This document shows, piece by piece, positions 44,721-54,114 of a DNA stretch of 64,000 bases. A program made the translations under genes and the position numbers. The DNA is from an uncultured Hyphomicrobiales bacterium (GTDB taxonomy: Bacteria > Pseudomonadota > Alphaproteobacteria > Rhizobiales > Beijerinckiaceae). The notes under the pieces were generated by a model. It saw only the letters and a list, made by a program, of their open reading frames with translations. It did no database searches and had not been told where the DNA came from. The DNA is taken from positions 1 through 64,000 of the forward strand of contig CAIZEI010000091.1 of NCBI GenBank assembly GCA_903931945.1, read 5' to 3'. Within the stretch, counting starts at the first letter, position 1, and each line of letters opens with the position of its first letter.

Positions 44721-45803
44721 TTACCCATCTTCCTGATACAAGAGAGCCAGGATCCCCAATAAGCCTCCGATAACTGCTGGCGACCAAGCCGCAACAGGCG
44801 CGCTCAAAAGCCCTGCATTGCCCAGATCGCCAACAATTTTCACAGCTACATAAAGCACGAAGCCCGCCGCCACGCCACCCGCCGCCAAACCGCCGAGTCC
44901 ACCTGACCTGAAAAATTTTAACGAAAAAGCAGCCGCAATGAGCACCATAGCGACGAAAAATGCAGGTAGGGCTAATAAAGACTGAAAACGCAAACGATAG
45001 CGATGCGCGGCCAGACCAGCCTGGATCGAGCGCCGCTCTACCTCCGGCAAGGACCAGAAAGCCACAGAATCAGGCGGCACAAAGGTCTGGGTCACCTGTT
45101 CAGCCCGCAAATTCGTCGCCAGAAGATATTCGCCGACCGCCTGCGCCTCTGCGCCCGGAGCGTTGATTCGGGCTTCGGCCAGCTGCCAGAAGCCCGGCAG
45201 GAGGACAGCGCTTTCCGCGTCCACGCGTTCGACGAACGTTCCGTCGTCTTCAAACACGAATGCTGTCACGCCGCTCAGACGCGCCCCTCTGTCGCTGGAC
45301 TGATTGGCGTGGACAATGGACTGTCCGTCGACGCCGCGCTGGCGAAACCACAGGCTCGTGTCCGTCTCTCGCGAAAGCCCACCGAAAAGCCGGGTTTCCA
45401 GCCGATCGGCGCTCTCTTTCATATAGGCCGCCATCGGATTGTAGGCGGCGACCATGACAATCCCAAGCAATGCGGCAATCGCGACGGCGGGGCTCAGAAA
45501 CTGCCAGGCTGAAACTCCGGCCGCACGCGCGACAACCAGCTCCATCCGCCGCGACAAACTGAAAAAAGCGAACATAGACCCCGCCAGGACGACAAAGGGC
45601 ATGGCCTGTTCTGCAATCGAGGGCGTGCGCAAAAGCGAAAGAAAAGCCGCCGACGCCGCGCCAACGGCTGCGGTCCCACTCGCTCGTCGAAACATTTCGA
45701 TAAAATCGATCAAATAAATCAAAATCAGCATAGCGGCCGCGCCCGCCAGGATGGTTTTTGCAAAGCGCCCGAGAATGTAGCGGGAGAGCGTCCAGCCGGG
45801 CAT
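44721..45803 (-). CDS. lptG: LPS export permease LptG
   Basis: Inner-membrane YjgP/YjgQ-type permease of 360 residues that moves LPS to the periplasmic bridge. Six membrane helices are visible, three before and three after a periplasmic beta-jellyroll. TLSRYILGRFAKTIL is the usual first helix. The ATG is 2 nt beyond the lptF stop and GGCGGGA lies upstream. The stop touches the lptD start. Coupled with LptF and LptB (not here). Confidence 0.96.
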   Translation of the reverse strand: MPGWTLSRYILGRFAKTILAGAAAMLILIYLIDFIEMFRRASGTAAVGAASAAFLSLLRTPSIAEQAMPFVVLAGSMFAFFSLSRRMELVVARAAGVSAWQFLSPAVAIAALLGIVMVAAYNPMAAYMKESADRLETRLFGGLSRETDTSLWFRQRGVDGQSIVHANQSSDRGARLSGVTAFVFEDDGTFVERVDAESAVLLPGFWQLAEARINAPGAEAQAVGEYLLATNLRAEQVTQTFVPPDSVAFWSLPEVERRSIQAGLAAHRYRLRFQSLLALPAFFVAMVLIAAAFSLKFFRSGGLGGLAAGGVAAGFVLYVAVKIVGDLGNAGLLSAPVAAWSPAVIGGLLGILALLYQEDG

Positions 45804-45805
45804 GG

Positions 45806-46954
45806 TTATCCCGCCACAACCTGGCTGACGTCGGTTTCCCCCGTGCGCCTGCTCCATCGTGCGACAAAAGCTCCGGGATCGCCAAGCGCTATCCAGAGCG
45901 CTCCGAAAAGTCCCGCCAGCGGAATGAGATATTGCGCGAACACAGCCGCCAGAGAAGATGCTGCGAGCGCAGCGGCGCCGACCCCGAGCAGGCGCACGCC
46001 CAGCGCCGCAAGGACCGCATTTATGATGGCCATGCCGCGATCCTGCCGGGTTGTGCGCACACCGCCGGCGGCTGCAAAACCAATGGCTGCAAAAACGAGG
46101 GCGTAAAGGGGGTTTGCAATTCGGTCGTGCAATTCGGACCGCAACGCTCCAATATTGCGCTGAACATAAGCGTCGTTGGGATCAGGAAACATCAGATTGA
46201 ATGTCGAGCGCTCCCTTGGCTTGAGGGGAGCGCCTTCAATATCCGGACTGAATTGCGCGAGATCGACGGCGTAGCGATCAAAAACCACCATGACGGGGTC
46301 TTTTGAATTGGCGGTCTGCCGCTGGATGCTGCCCTTTTCAAGAACGAGGTAATTCTGTCCGTCTTTCTCGCTCGTGTAGCCGGCTTCGGCGAGATAGGTG
46401 TTGATATGGTCGGGGTCGCGACGGTCCTGGATGAATATACCCCGAAGGCCCGAGCTCCCTGCCCTTTCGCGATAATGGAAAATAAACCCTCGATCGAGCG
46501 TTGTGAATTGACCTGCGACCACCATATTGGCGAGAAAATCGCTTCGCACGTGCATAAGAATATTGCGGAGACTGACAAAGCCGGCCGGCATGAGCCAGAG
46601 CGACATCACTCCAACCAGGCCGGCTGTCGCCAAAGTGAGAACCCCGAGCGGGCGCATGATCTGCCCCGGTGAATATCCGGAGGCCGAAAGCGCAATCAGT
46701 TCGCTGTCGCTATTCAGTTTGGTGAGTGTGAACACGATCGCCGCGAACAGCGCCACCGGGGCGATCACCATGATCAGCGACGGCAAAACCATCGCCGTCA
46801 CGGATAAAAACACCAGAATTGTTTGGCCCTTGGACGTCAGCAGGTCAAAATCGCGCAGCGCTTCGGTCACCCATATGATGCCTGTGAGGCCCAGCATCGC
46901 GGCCAGGAAGGCCCCCGTACAAAGCCGGAAGAGATATTTTTGCGCAACAGGCAT
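45806..46954 (-). CDS. lptF: LPS export permease LptF
   Basis: YjgP/YjgQ-type permease of 382 residues, partner of LptG. KYLFRLCTGAFLAAMLGLTG opens helix 1; SEIALSASGYS-like residues (SELIALSASGYSPGQIM) mark the coupling helix that contacts LptB. Six helices with a central periplasmic domain are present. GGGAGA precedes this ATG, so an upstream in-frame codon is not used. It heads the lptF-lptG-lptD-surA-pdxA-ksgA unit, divergent from pepA. Confidence 0.96.
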   Translation of the reverse strand: MPVAQKYLFRLCTGAFLAAMLGLTGIIWVTEALRDFDLLTSKGQTILVFLSVTAMVLPSLIMVIAPVALFAAIVFTLTKLNSDSELIALSASGYSPGQIMRPLGVLTLATAGLVGVMSLWLMPAGFVSLRNILMHVRSDFLANMVVAGQFTTLDRGFIFHYRERAGSSGLRGIFIQDRRDPDHINTYLAEAGYTSEKDGQNYLVLEKGSIQRQTANSKDPVMVVFDRYAVDLAQFSPDIEGAPLKPRERSTFNLMFPDPNDAYVQRNIGALRSELHDRIANPLYALVFAAIGFAAAGGVRTTRQDRGMAIINAVLAALGVRLLGVGAAALAASSLAAVFAQYLIPLAGLFGALWIALGDPGAFVARWSRRTGETDVSQVVAG

Positions 46955-47160
46955 AAACGCGGTCTCCCCCGGCGACGCGCCGCGATCCGCCTTCTGGCTA
47001 GCCACTCCTGCTGCGGCGCGCAAGCCTGCCCGTTAGCTCAGCCTCGCGCGGCAAATTCAAGGCTGCGGCCCGCAACAGGCATGTTATGGTTGCAGAGCCC
47101 GGCTTTCTTTGCATGATGGCGCAGCGCCGCGACCGGTTCGGGCCGATGAACGAGGATCGA

Positions 47161-48684
47161 ATGTCCATAACGACCGAAATTTCTTTTGTTTCCCTGTCGG
47201 ACCTCAAGCCTGACGCCGGCGATACGCTGGTTGTTTTTGTCGGGGCGCAACTGGCGCTGTCGGATGCAACCAAATCGCTGCTGGGCGAGGCGGCGAGCGC
47301 GTTGCCGCGCGCAGCCAAAACCGCTCGATTCAAGGGCAAATCCGGCTCTTCAATGGACGTCTTGAGCCCTGCAGGAAGCAAGGCCGGCCGGTTGATCGCG
47401 ATCGGAGTCGAGCCAGCGAAAAAGCCGCCCGCAGGCGCCCCAGCCTATGATTATGCCGCGCTTGGCGGGCAGGTCCTGGGCAAGGCCGGAAGCGCTGCGA
47501 GCGTGCTCATCGCCTTCGATCCGCCGGAGTGGGCAAGCGATTCCCACGCCGCCGCCGCCGATTTTGTCATGGGCCTGAAGCTTCGCACCTATAATTTTGA
47601 CCTCTACAAGACCAAAAAGAAAAAAGACGAAGACAATGACAAGCCTGAGAAGATCAAAATTCAGGTCGGCGTCCTCGATCCGTTGGCGGCCAAGAAAGCC
47701 GCCAAACGGACTGACAGTCTTGCCGATGGCGTGAAACTGGCGCGCGATCTTGTCAATGAGCCGCCCAATGTTCTGTTCCCGGTGGAATTTGCTGCGCGCG
47801 CCCGGAAACTGGAAAAGCTTGGCGTTGAAGTCGAGGTTCTCGATGTCGCCGACATGAAGAAGCTCGGCATGAATGCCTTGTTGGGCGTCGGTCAGGGCTC
47901 GGCGCATGACAGCCGCTGCGTCATCATGCGCTGGAACGGCGGCAAGGCTGGCGCGAAACCCGTTGCGTTCGTCGGCAAGGGCGTGACCTTCGACTCCGGC
48001 GGCATCTCGATCAAGCCCGCTGGCGGCATGGAAGATATGAAGGGGGATATGGCGGGCGCCGCCTGCGTTGTGGGGCTGATGCATGCGCTTGCCGCACGCA
48101 AGGCCAAAGTAAACGCCATCGGCGCCATCGGCATTGTCGAAAACATGCCCGGCGGCAAGGCGCAACGCCCTGGCGATATCGTCAAGACGATGTCTGGCCA
48201 GACGATCGAAATCATAAATACGGACGCCGAGGGCCGGCTCGTGCTCGCCGATGTCCTCTGGCATGTACAGGACAGGTTCAAGCCCCGGTTTATGGTCAAT
48301 CTGGCGACGCTCACCGGAGCCATTCTGGTGGCGCTCGGCAATGAATACGCCGGTCTGTTCTCCAACAATGACGAACTGTCTGAACGCCTGACGACGGCAG
48401 GAATTGCGACTGGCGAAAAAGTCTGGCGTATGCCGATGGGGCCCGCTTACGAAAAGCTGATCGAATCCAAATTCGCCGATATGAAAAATGTTGGCGGACG
48501 CCATGCGGGCTCGATCACTGCGGCGCAAATCCTGCAAAAATTCGTCAAAGATACGCCCTGGGCGCATCTTGATATCGCGGGGACAGGCATGGCTTCGCCT
48601 TCAAGCGATATAAATCAGAGCTGGGGTTCTGGTTGGGGCGTGCGCCTGCTCGACAGGCTGGTCTTCGACCATTACGAAGGCTAG
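47161..48684 (+). CDS. pepA: Leucyl aminopeptidase
   Basis: Dinuclear zinc aminopeptidase of 507 residues. The catalytic half carries [15 protein letters not shown] with the zinc-ligand Lys and Asp, and [14 protein letters not shown], the family signature. It trims N-terminal residues from peptides and in some bacteria also binds DNA. GAGGATCGA precedes the ATG; upstream ATGs lack a site. It is divergent from lptF. An interspersed repeat begins right after its stop. Confidence 0.96.
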   Translation: MSITTEISFVSLSDLKPDAGDTLVVFVGAQLALSDATKSLLGEAASALPRAAKTARFKGKSGSSMDVLSPAGSKAGRLIAIGVEPAKKPPAGAPAYDYAALGGQVLGKAGSAASVLIAFDPPEWASDSHAAAADFVMGLKLRTYNFDLYKTKKKKDEDNDKPEKIKIQVGVLDPLAAKKAAKRTDSLADGVKLARDLVNEPPNVLFPVEFAARARKLEKLGVEVEVLDVADMKKLGMNALLGVGQGSAHDSRCVIMRWNGGKAGAKPVAFVGKGVTFDSGGISIKPAGGMEDMKGDMAGAACVVGLMHALAARKAKVNAIGAIGIVENMPGGKAQRPGDIVKTMSGQTIEIINTDAEGRLVLADVLWHVQDRFKPRFMVNLATLTGAILVALGNEYAGLFSNNDELSERLTTAGIATGEKVWRMPMGPAYEKLIESKFADMKNVGGRHAGSITAAQILQKFVKDTPWAHLDIAGTGMASPSSDINQSWGSGWGVRLLDRLVFDHYEG

Positions 48685-48690
48685 AACATT

Positions 48691-48807
48691 ATTGGATCCA
48701 GTTGGATTGAATAATGTCTCCGGATTCACAATTTTGTGCGTTTTCTCCCGGCGATTGCGGGGCAATCGTCCGGAGCGGGCAGGTTCCCGCTTCGCCTGAA
48801 AGCGCTC
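48691..48807 (+). repeat. Interspersed repeat, copy A
   Basis: About 117 nt right after the pepA stop, beginning with the pair GGATCCAGTTGGAT and containing TGCGTTTTCT, GCAATCGTCCGGAGCG, GGTTCCCGCTTCG and GAAAGCGCTC. A second copy follows gph in the same orientation. Copies differ at scattered positions. It likely acts as a 3' element or is a small mobile repeat without coding capacity. Confidence 0.75.
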
Positions 48808-48835
48808 GCAGTTCACAGCCTGCCGGGGTTTAGCA

Positions 48836-49369
48836 ATGGCGCGGGTATCAGCAGTTTTGGCCGGGGCTTTGGCAAGCCTCTCGTTCGCCGTCCCGGTCCG
48901 GGCTGCGACGCAGGGCTGCGAGGCCTTCAAATCGTCCATGCTGCGCGACAGCGGCGACCTCAAGGCTGACTTTGTGCGGCCCCTCGTCGTCTCCCGCGGC
49001 GCGGGATCGGGACTTGATTCCTTCGATCTTGTGACCATCGCAAAAATCGACGGCGTTTTGCGCTGTCAGGGCGACAATTTCGTCAATTTCGAAGCGCGCA
49101 TCGCGACACCTGCGGTTAGCGAGCTTCTGGAGCGCTTCGCCCATGTCCAGCGCGCGGCCTCGATGGCGGTTCTCGGTTGGACGCCCGCGCGAGCGGAGCG
49201 CTCGGTCCGCGAAATGGAAGCAGAGGCCGCCGACTATTTGCGCGCGTCCGAAGAGCGCGGCGATGTCAGCATCGCTGGCAAGGTGGAGGAACACGAGGCT
49301 GGCGGCGTCGACCTTGGCCTGATCTGGACCAAAACCGACCGAACTTTTATCGTTCTTCGGAATGAGTGA
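48836..49369 (+). CDS. Secreted protein of unknown function
   Basis: Protein of 177 residues with a signal peptide (cleavage after PVRAA near residue 24). The mature part has two Cys (Cys28 and one near 78) that could form a disulfide, and long amphipathic helices in the middle. I do not recognise a family. It sits between pepA and holC on the same strand and may be transcribed with holC, which starts 33 nt later. Confidence 0.65.
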   Translation: MARVSAVLAGALASLSFAVPVRAATQGCEAFKSSMLRDSGDLKADFVRPLVVSRGAGSGLDSFDLVTIAKIDGVLRCQGDNFVNFEARIATPAVSELLERFAHVQRAASMAVLGWTPARAERSVREMEAEAADYLRASEERGDVSIAGKVEEHEAGGVDLGLIWTKTDRTFIVLRNE

Positions 49370-49402
49370 CCGGCGCAACGCGCCGGCAGTAGGGGCCGCC
49401 TG

Positions 49403-49864
49403 TTGGAAATCTGGTTTTATCATCTGACCCGCCAAAGGCTGGAACAGGCGTTGCCCACACTGCTGGAGCGTTCGCTCCAGCGCGGATGGCGCGTTGTCAT
49501 ACAGGGCGTCGACGAGGAACGCCTCGTCGCGCTCGATGAATGGCTTTGGACCTGTTCAAGCGATTCATTCCTGGCCCATGGCATGGCCAGGGATGGCGAT
49601 GCGCAGATGCAGCCGATTTACCTGACGACCGGCAGCGAGAGCCCGAATGGCGCGCAAATCCGGTTTTTCATCGACGGCGCGGATGTCGCCGATGTGATCG
49701 ATTTGCCAGACGCCGCCTACGAGCGTTTTGTGCTGATGTTCGACGGCGCCGACCCTGAACGTCTTCAGGCTGCGCGAGGACAGTGGAAGCGTCTGAAAGA
49801 TCAGGACCGCAACATGTCCTATTATCAGCAGAGCGAAAACGGCGGCTGGGAAAAGAAGGCGTGA
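49403..49864 (+). CDS. holC: DNA polymerase III chi subunit
   Basis: HolC of 153 residues, linking the clamp loader to single-strand-binding protein. The N terminus LEIWFYHLTRQRLEQALP and LDEWLWTCSSDSFLAHG are characteristic. The start is a TTG with AGGGGCC upstream. Its stop overlaps the next gene as GTGA. The pepA-holC neighbourhood is common in alphaproteobacteria. Confidence 0.92.
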   Translation: MEIWFYHLTRQRLEQALPTLLERSLQRGWRVVIQGVDEERLVALDEWLWTCSSDSFLAHGMARDGDAQMQPIYLTTGSESPNGAQIRFFIDGADVADVIDLPDAAYERFVLMFDGADPERLQAARGQWKRLKDQDRNMSYYQQSENGGWEKKA

Positions 49865-50511
49865 CCGCCGATGTGAAAGCCCGGATTGCAGACCTCGCAG
49901 TATCCGCGCCACTGATTGTGTTTCTCGGAATTGCCATCTCAGGCCTCTGGGGCGAATTGATCTGGCCGCCATCCAGCGTCACTGTGTATCTGGTTGACGG
50001 CGCGGCGGTATTGAACATGGCCAGCATCGTTTGCGTCATGGTTTTGCTGATCGTTCGCCGCCCGCCGCTGCGCAAGGCGCAGGGATGGGCGCCGCGCGCC
50101 GCTGGTTTGGCAGGGTTCCTGTTTCCACTGACTTTTGTTGCGCTGCCAAGGGCCGAGCTGACGCCGCTTTTGCTCGGGGCGTCGAATGCGCTGACTCTCG
50201 CGGGCTCGTTGGCGGCGATCTTTGTCTATCGCTGGCTGGGCGCAGCATTCAGCATTTTACCGCAGGCCAGAGGCCTCGTCACAGGCGGCCCCTACCGCTA
50301 TGTGCGTCATCCCCTGTATCTGGCGGAGTTTGTTTTCATCGCGGGCGTCGCGCTGGAATATCGGCAGCCCTGGCCAGAACTGGCGATGCTCGGGATCAGT
50401 ATCGTTCAATTGCCGCGCATGGCGTTTGAGGAGCGTGTCCTCAGCGAGGCTTTTCCGGACTATCGCGATTACGCGAACCGCACGGCGCGGCTGATTCCAG
50501 GCGTGTATTGA
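49861..50511 (+). CDS. Isoprenylcysteine methyltransferase-like membrane protein
   Basis: Membrane protein of 216 residues with about five helices. GGPYRYVRHPLYLAEFVF near residue 140 is the conserved core of the ICMT/phospholipid methyltransferase family, which transfers a methyl group from SAM. FEERVLSEAFPDYRDY is the typical C-terminal block. Start is GTG overlapping the holC stop as GTGA. The substrate, probably a lipid or a cysteine-bearing molecule, is unknown. Confidence 0.87.
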   Translation: MTADVKARIADLAVSAPLIVFLGIAISGLWGELIWPPSSVTVYLVDGAAVLNMASIVCVMVLLIVRRPPLRKAQGWAPRAAGLAGFLFPLTFVALPRAELTPLLLGASNALTLAGSLAAIFVYRWLGAAFSILPQARGLVTGGPYRYVRHPLYLAEFVFIAGVALEYRQPWPELAMLGISIVQLPRMAFEERVLSEAFPDYRDYANRTARLIPGVY

Positions 50512-50519
50512 CGGGCCGA

Positions 50520-51833
50520 TTATTCCGCGGCCTGTTCATGTCCGGTCGGCGCCCCTTCGAACGCAAGCTCCTCTGCCGAAGCGCCGAGCGTGCGCCAGTC
50601 GTAACCCTTGGCGACGACGCCTTCAAAGGACTGCAATTTGCTTTGCGGCACACGCGGTTGGTGGGCGCCAATCGCACACCCGCCGGCGGCAAAACTCTGT
50701 GCAGCCTCCACCATTTGGCGACGGAATTCGACAATGGCCAGATCGCTCGCGCCAAGCAATTCGTCCTCACGCGAAGCGATAGCGCCTATGGTCTCCCACA
50801 TCGCGATATCCTGATTGGGAATGCCGGGAATCCCGGTGAAATTGCCAAGCCTCATCGCCTGACGGTCTTGCAGATAATTATTGTGGATTGTGCGGATTTT
50901 CTTGCAGTCACGGTCGATGTCGACGCCCACGCGCGCATGAAGAAATTCGCGCCAGGACGCTGTGTCCGGCGTTGTCGCGCCACCCCAGGCGATGAAATGA
51001 AACGCTGTATGCGCATCGTCGACCGGGATGTGCAGGATGGCGATATTATACATGTTGTTGGACGGAATTTGCACTGTATAGGGCGCGATAAACAGCGTTG
51101 TGCGGACATAGTCCTTCATCGCCGCATCCTTGATCGGGCGGCGGATAGCCGAATAACGGAATCCGAATTTGGTGCGGTTGACGTAAAGGCGCGGCGCCTT
51201 GTCCGTGGATGGACGCAGCCAGTTCTGATCGTTGGCCTGCGCGCCTTCGACGCGCGCGGGCACCATGTCAGAGGAATGCAGCGTCGAGGAATGCGCTGAA
51301 TCGATTGCGCCTTCAAGAATCTGCGCCCAGTTGCAATCGACAATGACACGTGAAATGGCAATTTTTGTGTCGGGCGAAGGCTGAAACACAGGTGGGTCGA
51401 ACGCCGGCTTTTCATCCGCAGGCCCCATCCACACCCAGATAAAACCAGCCTGTTCATGCACGGGATAGGATTTGATTTTCACCTTCTGGCGCAAGGGGCT
51501 TTCGGCAGGTTCCGACGACATGTCGACGCAATTGCCGTCTACGTCGAATTTCCACCCGTGATAAAGACAGCGCAGCCCGCATTCCTCGTTGCGTCCGAAA
51601 AACAACGACGCCTTGCGGTGCGGGCAAAAGGCGTCAATGACGCCAACTCGGCCCTCGCTGTCGCGAAACGCGACAAGATCCTCGCCCAGCAACCGCACGC
51701 GCAAGGGGTCGCCATCCCTCTCGCTCACCTGCTCAGAAAGGCAGGCGGGCAACCAGTGACGGCGCATGATTCCACCCATCGGCGCATCGCCCTCAACGCG
51801 CGTCAGGAGTTCGTTTTCGGCTGAAGTCAGCAT
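50520..51833 (-). CDS. Rieske aromatic-ring dioxygenase (phthalate 4,5-dioxygenase-like)
   Basis: Oxygenase component of 437 residues. The Rieske cluster ligands are Cys70-His72 and Cys89-His92 (CPHRK, CLYHGWKF). The mononuclear iron site shows Asp178, His181 and His186 in DSAHSSTLH. Length and order match the single-subunit phthalate-type oxygenases (Pht3/OphA2), unlike two-subunit benzoate or biphenyl enzymes. It would hydroxylate a carboxylated ring to a cis-dihydrodiol. AAGGAGAATTC precedes the ATG. Divergent from the reductase gene, sharing a 114-nt promoter with a palindrome. The substrate is inferred from neighbours. Confidence 0.92.
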   Translation of the reverse strand: MLTSAENELLTRVEGDAPMGGIMRRHWLPACLSEQVSERDGDPLRVRLLGEDLVAFRDSEGRVGVIDAFCPHRKASLFFGRNEECGLRCLYHGWKFDVDGNCVDMSSEPAESPLRQKVKIKSYPVHEQAGFIWVWMGPADEKPAFDPPVFQPSPDTKIAISRVIVDCNWAQILEGAIDSAHSSTLHSSDMVPARVEGAQANDQNWLRPSTDKAPRLYVNRTKFGFRYSAIRRPIKDAAMKDYVRTTLFIAPYTVQIPSNNMYNIAILHIPVDDAHTAFHFIAWGGATTPDTASWREFLHARVGVDIDRDCKKIRTIHNNYLQDRQAMRLGNFTGIPGIPNQDIAMWETIGAIASREDELLGASDLAIVEFRRQMVEAAQSFAAGGCAIGAHQPRVPQSKLQSFEGVVAKGYDWRTLGASAEELAFEGAPTGHEQAAE

Positions 51834-51868
51834 GAATTCTCCTTGCGCCTGTGGCATCCGGCGGATAT

Positions 51869-51882
51869 CTTAGCGATCTAAG
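51869..51882. promoter_or_regulatory. Candidate MarR-type operator
   Basis: CTTAG-N4-CTAAG in the 114-nt gap between the divergent oxygenase and reductase genes. MarR-family regulators usually bind short palindromes of about this size, and a MarR gene lies at the end of the same cluster. Only one copy was found. Confidence 0.4.
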
Positions 51883-51947
51883 TTATCAATACATCGGACA
51901 GATAGTCCTGTCGAGAGGGCTTGCAGCGGGCGCCCGGAAATCTGGAT

Positions 51948-52904
51948 ATGGACATGGCTTTGACACCTTTGCGTATCGCCTCAAAGTCGGAAATCGCCAC
52001 CGGAATTATACGCTTTGAGCTTCAGCGCGGCGATGGCGGCGAACTCGAGCCCTTCACGCCAGGGGCGCATGTTGAGGTTCAGGCGCCCAATGGAATGATG
52101 CGCAAATATTCGCTGTCGGGCGATCCGGAAGACCGGACCCGCTATGAAATTGTGGTCAAGCGCGAAGCCAACGGCGAGGGAGGCTCGCGCAGCATGGCGG
52201 ATGACGCCAGCATTGGCGGAGACCTGTTTGTGTCTGAGCCACGCAATGATTTTCCGCTGGCGTCCGGCGTTTCGAATTTCCTGTTCATCGCCGGCGGGAT
52301 TGGAATCACGCCTGTCATGTCCATGGTGCGCCAACTCAATGCAACCGGCGCGGCGCGTTACAAGCTCGCCTATCTCACCCGCGACAGAGAGGCGACAGCG
52401 TTCCGCGATGAACTCGCCATGCCCGAATTTCATGGCAAGGTCCATGTTCATCATGATGGCGGCGACCCCGATAAAATGCTCGATCTGTGGCCGCTGCTGG
52501 AAAAGCCGATGGGTCGCCATCTCTATTGTTGCGGGCCGCGCCCATTGATGGAGGCCGTGCGCGACATGTCCGGCCATTGGTCGAGCGCAGCGGTGCATTT
52601 TGAAGATTTCGGGTCGTCAAAGCCGGCGCACAGGCCTGACGATCAGCCATTCCATGTAACGCTGGCGCGCAGCGGGCGGCGGCTTGCGATTCCCGTTGGC
52701 GTTTCGATCCTCGACGCTTTGCGCGCCGATGGGCTGAATGTCTCCAGCTCCTGCGAAAGCGGGACTTGCGGAACCTGCAAGACGGCGCTTGTCGCGGGCG
52801 CTCCCGATCACCGCGATCTCGTGCTGGCCGAGCACGAGAAAGCGTCGCATATCATGATTTGCGTATCGCGCGCGCCGGGCGGCGAACTCGTGCTGGATAT
52901 CTAG
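51948..52904 (+). CDS. Phthalate-dioxygenase-reductase-type ferredoxin reductase
   Basis: Reductase of 318 residues in the order FMN domain, NADH domain, plant-type ferredoxin, as in phthalate dioxygenase reductase (Pht2/OphA1). RKYSLSGDP (52-60) binds the flavin, GGIGITPVMSMV is the NAD loop, and the 2Fe-2S ligands are Cys269, 274, 277 and 305. It passes electrons from NADH to the divergent Rieske oxygenase. The start could also be an ATG two codons later. The next gene begins 1 nt after its stop. Confidence 0.94.
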   Translation: MDMALTPLRIASKSEIATGIIRFELQRGDGGELEPFTPGAHVEVQAPNGMMRKYSLSGDPEDRTRYEIVVKREANGEGGSRSMADDASIGGDLFVSEPRNDFPLASGVSNFLFIAGGIGITPVMSMVRQLNATGAARYKLAYLTRDREATAFRDELAMPEFHGKVHVHHDGGDPDKMLDLWPLLEKPMGRHLYCCGPRPLMEAVRDMSGHWSSAAVHFEDFGSSKPAHRPDDQPFHVTLARSGRRLAIPVGVSILDALRADGLNVSSSCESGTCGTCKTALVAGAPDHRDLVLAEHEKASHIMICVSRAPGGELVLDI

Positions 52905-52905
52905 A

Positions 52906-54114
52906 ATGAGCTTGAAGCCCGAGGCAATATTGCGTCTTGGCGTGGCGGGCGTCGGTCGCGCCTTTTCGCTGATGCTGCCGACCCTGACGGGCGATCCAAG
53001 ATTGAGAATCGTTGCAGGCGCAGATCCCCGGCCTGAAGCGCGCGCACGATTTGCGATGGATTTTTCTGCGCGCGCTTTTGAGACCGTCGAAGCCATGTGC
53101 GAAGAACCTGAGATCGATGTGATCTATATCGCCTCGCCGCATCAGTTCCATCGCCCGCATGTCGAGATCGCGGCGCGGGCCGGCAAGCATGTGCTGGTGG
53201 AAAAGCCGATGGCGCTCGCGCTCGACGATTGCGAGGCGATGATTGCAGCTGTGGAGAGGGCTGGCGTCACAATGGTTGTCGGCCACTCGCATGGCTTCGA
53301 TGCGCCCATAGCCAGAACGCGCGCGCTCGTCGAGAGCGGCGCATTTGGCCAGTTGCGTATGATCAACGCCATGCAATTCACAGATTTTCTGTATCGCCCG
53401 CGAAGGCCGGAAGAACTCGATACAGCCTCGGGCGGCGGCGTGATCTTCAATCAGGCGCCGCATCAGGTTGATAATGTCCGTGTCATCGCCGGCGGCCTGA
53501 CGCGCAGCGTGCGGGCCGGCGCTGGCGCCTGGGACCCCGCTCGACGGACGCAAGGCGCTTATTCCGCCTTCCTGAATTTCGAGAACGGCGCCTTTGCGAG
53601 CCTGACCTATAGCGGCTACGCGCATTTCGACAGCGATGAACTCTGCGAATGGATTGCCGAAAGCGGATTGCCCAAAGACCCCACCCGATATGGAGGCGCG
53701 CGCGCAGCGTTGCAGGGGCTCTCGGAAATCGAGGAGCTCAATCTCAAATCGAGCTCGAATTACGGCGGCGCGCAATACAGACCGCCGCATGGCGACGACG
53801 ATGCAGCGCGGCGCTGGCATCAGCATTTCGGCCTGCTGATCGCCTCCTGCGACGGCGCCGACATTCGCCCGCGACCTGATGGATTGATGATCTACGCCAA
53901 TAACGAAAAGCGCTTCGAGCCGTTGCCGCGTCCGCGCGTACATCGCGCCGAGGTCATCGACGAATTGCATGGCGCCATCGAGCATGGACGCGCGCCGCTG
54001 CACGATGGCCGCTGGGCGATGGCCACGATGGAAGTCTGTTACGCCATTCTTGAATCCTCGCGCACGGGCAGGGAAATCATGTTGTCGCGCCAATGCGCCG
54101 GAGCGACGCCATGA
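52906..54114 (+). CDS. Gfo/Idh/MocA dehydrogenase (dihydrodiol dehydrogenase, Pht4-like)
   Basis: NAD(P)-dependent dehydrogenase of 402 residues. LGVAGVGRAF (11-20) is the Rossmann loop and VLVEKPMAL (96-104) the Gfo/Idh/MocA motif with the catalytic Lys. NQAPHQVDNVR fits the second catalytic block of dehydrogenases such as Pht4/OphB, which rearomatise 4,5-dihydrodihydroxyphthalate. It lies directly between the reductase and a MarR regulator, which is the phthalate operon style. The ATG overlaps nothing, being 1 nt from the previous stop; its own stop overlaps the regulator start. Confidence 0.9.
   Translation: MSLKPEAILRLGVAGVGRAFSLMLPTLTGDPRLRIVAGADPRPEARARFAMDFSARAFETVEAMCEEPEIDVIYIASPHQFHRPHVEIAARAGKHVLVEKPMALALDDCEAMIAAVERAGVTMVVGHSHGFDAPIARTRALVESGAFGQLRMINAMQFTDFLYRPRRPEELDTASGGGVIFNQAPHQVDNVRVIAGGLTRSVRAGAGAWDPARRTQGAYSAFLNFENGAFASLTYSGYAHFDSDELCEWIAESGLPKDPTRYGGARAALQGLSEIEELNLKSSSNYGGAQYRPPHGDDDAARRWHQHFGLLIASCDGADIRPRPDGLMIYANNEKRFEPLPRPRVHRAEVIDELHGAIEHGRAPLHDGRWAMATMEVCYAILESSRTGREIMLSRQCAGATP

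Noticed and set aside
47350-48567. 405-codon minus-strand frame over pepA
   Set aside because: The plus strand encodes leucyl aminopeptidase with all motifs; the antisense protein is rich in Arg and His and has no family look.
52852-54093. 413-codon minus-strand frame over the dehydrogenase gene
   Set aside because: It mirrors the Gfo/Idh/MocA gene, which has clear motifs and fits its operon; the antisense frame is a GC-codon artefact.
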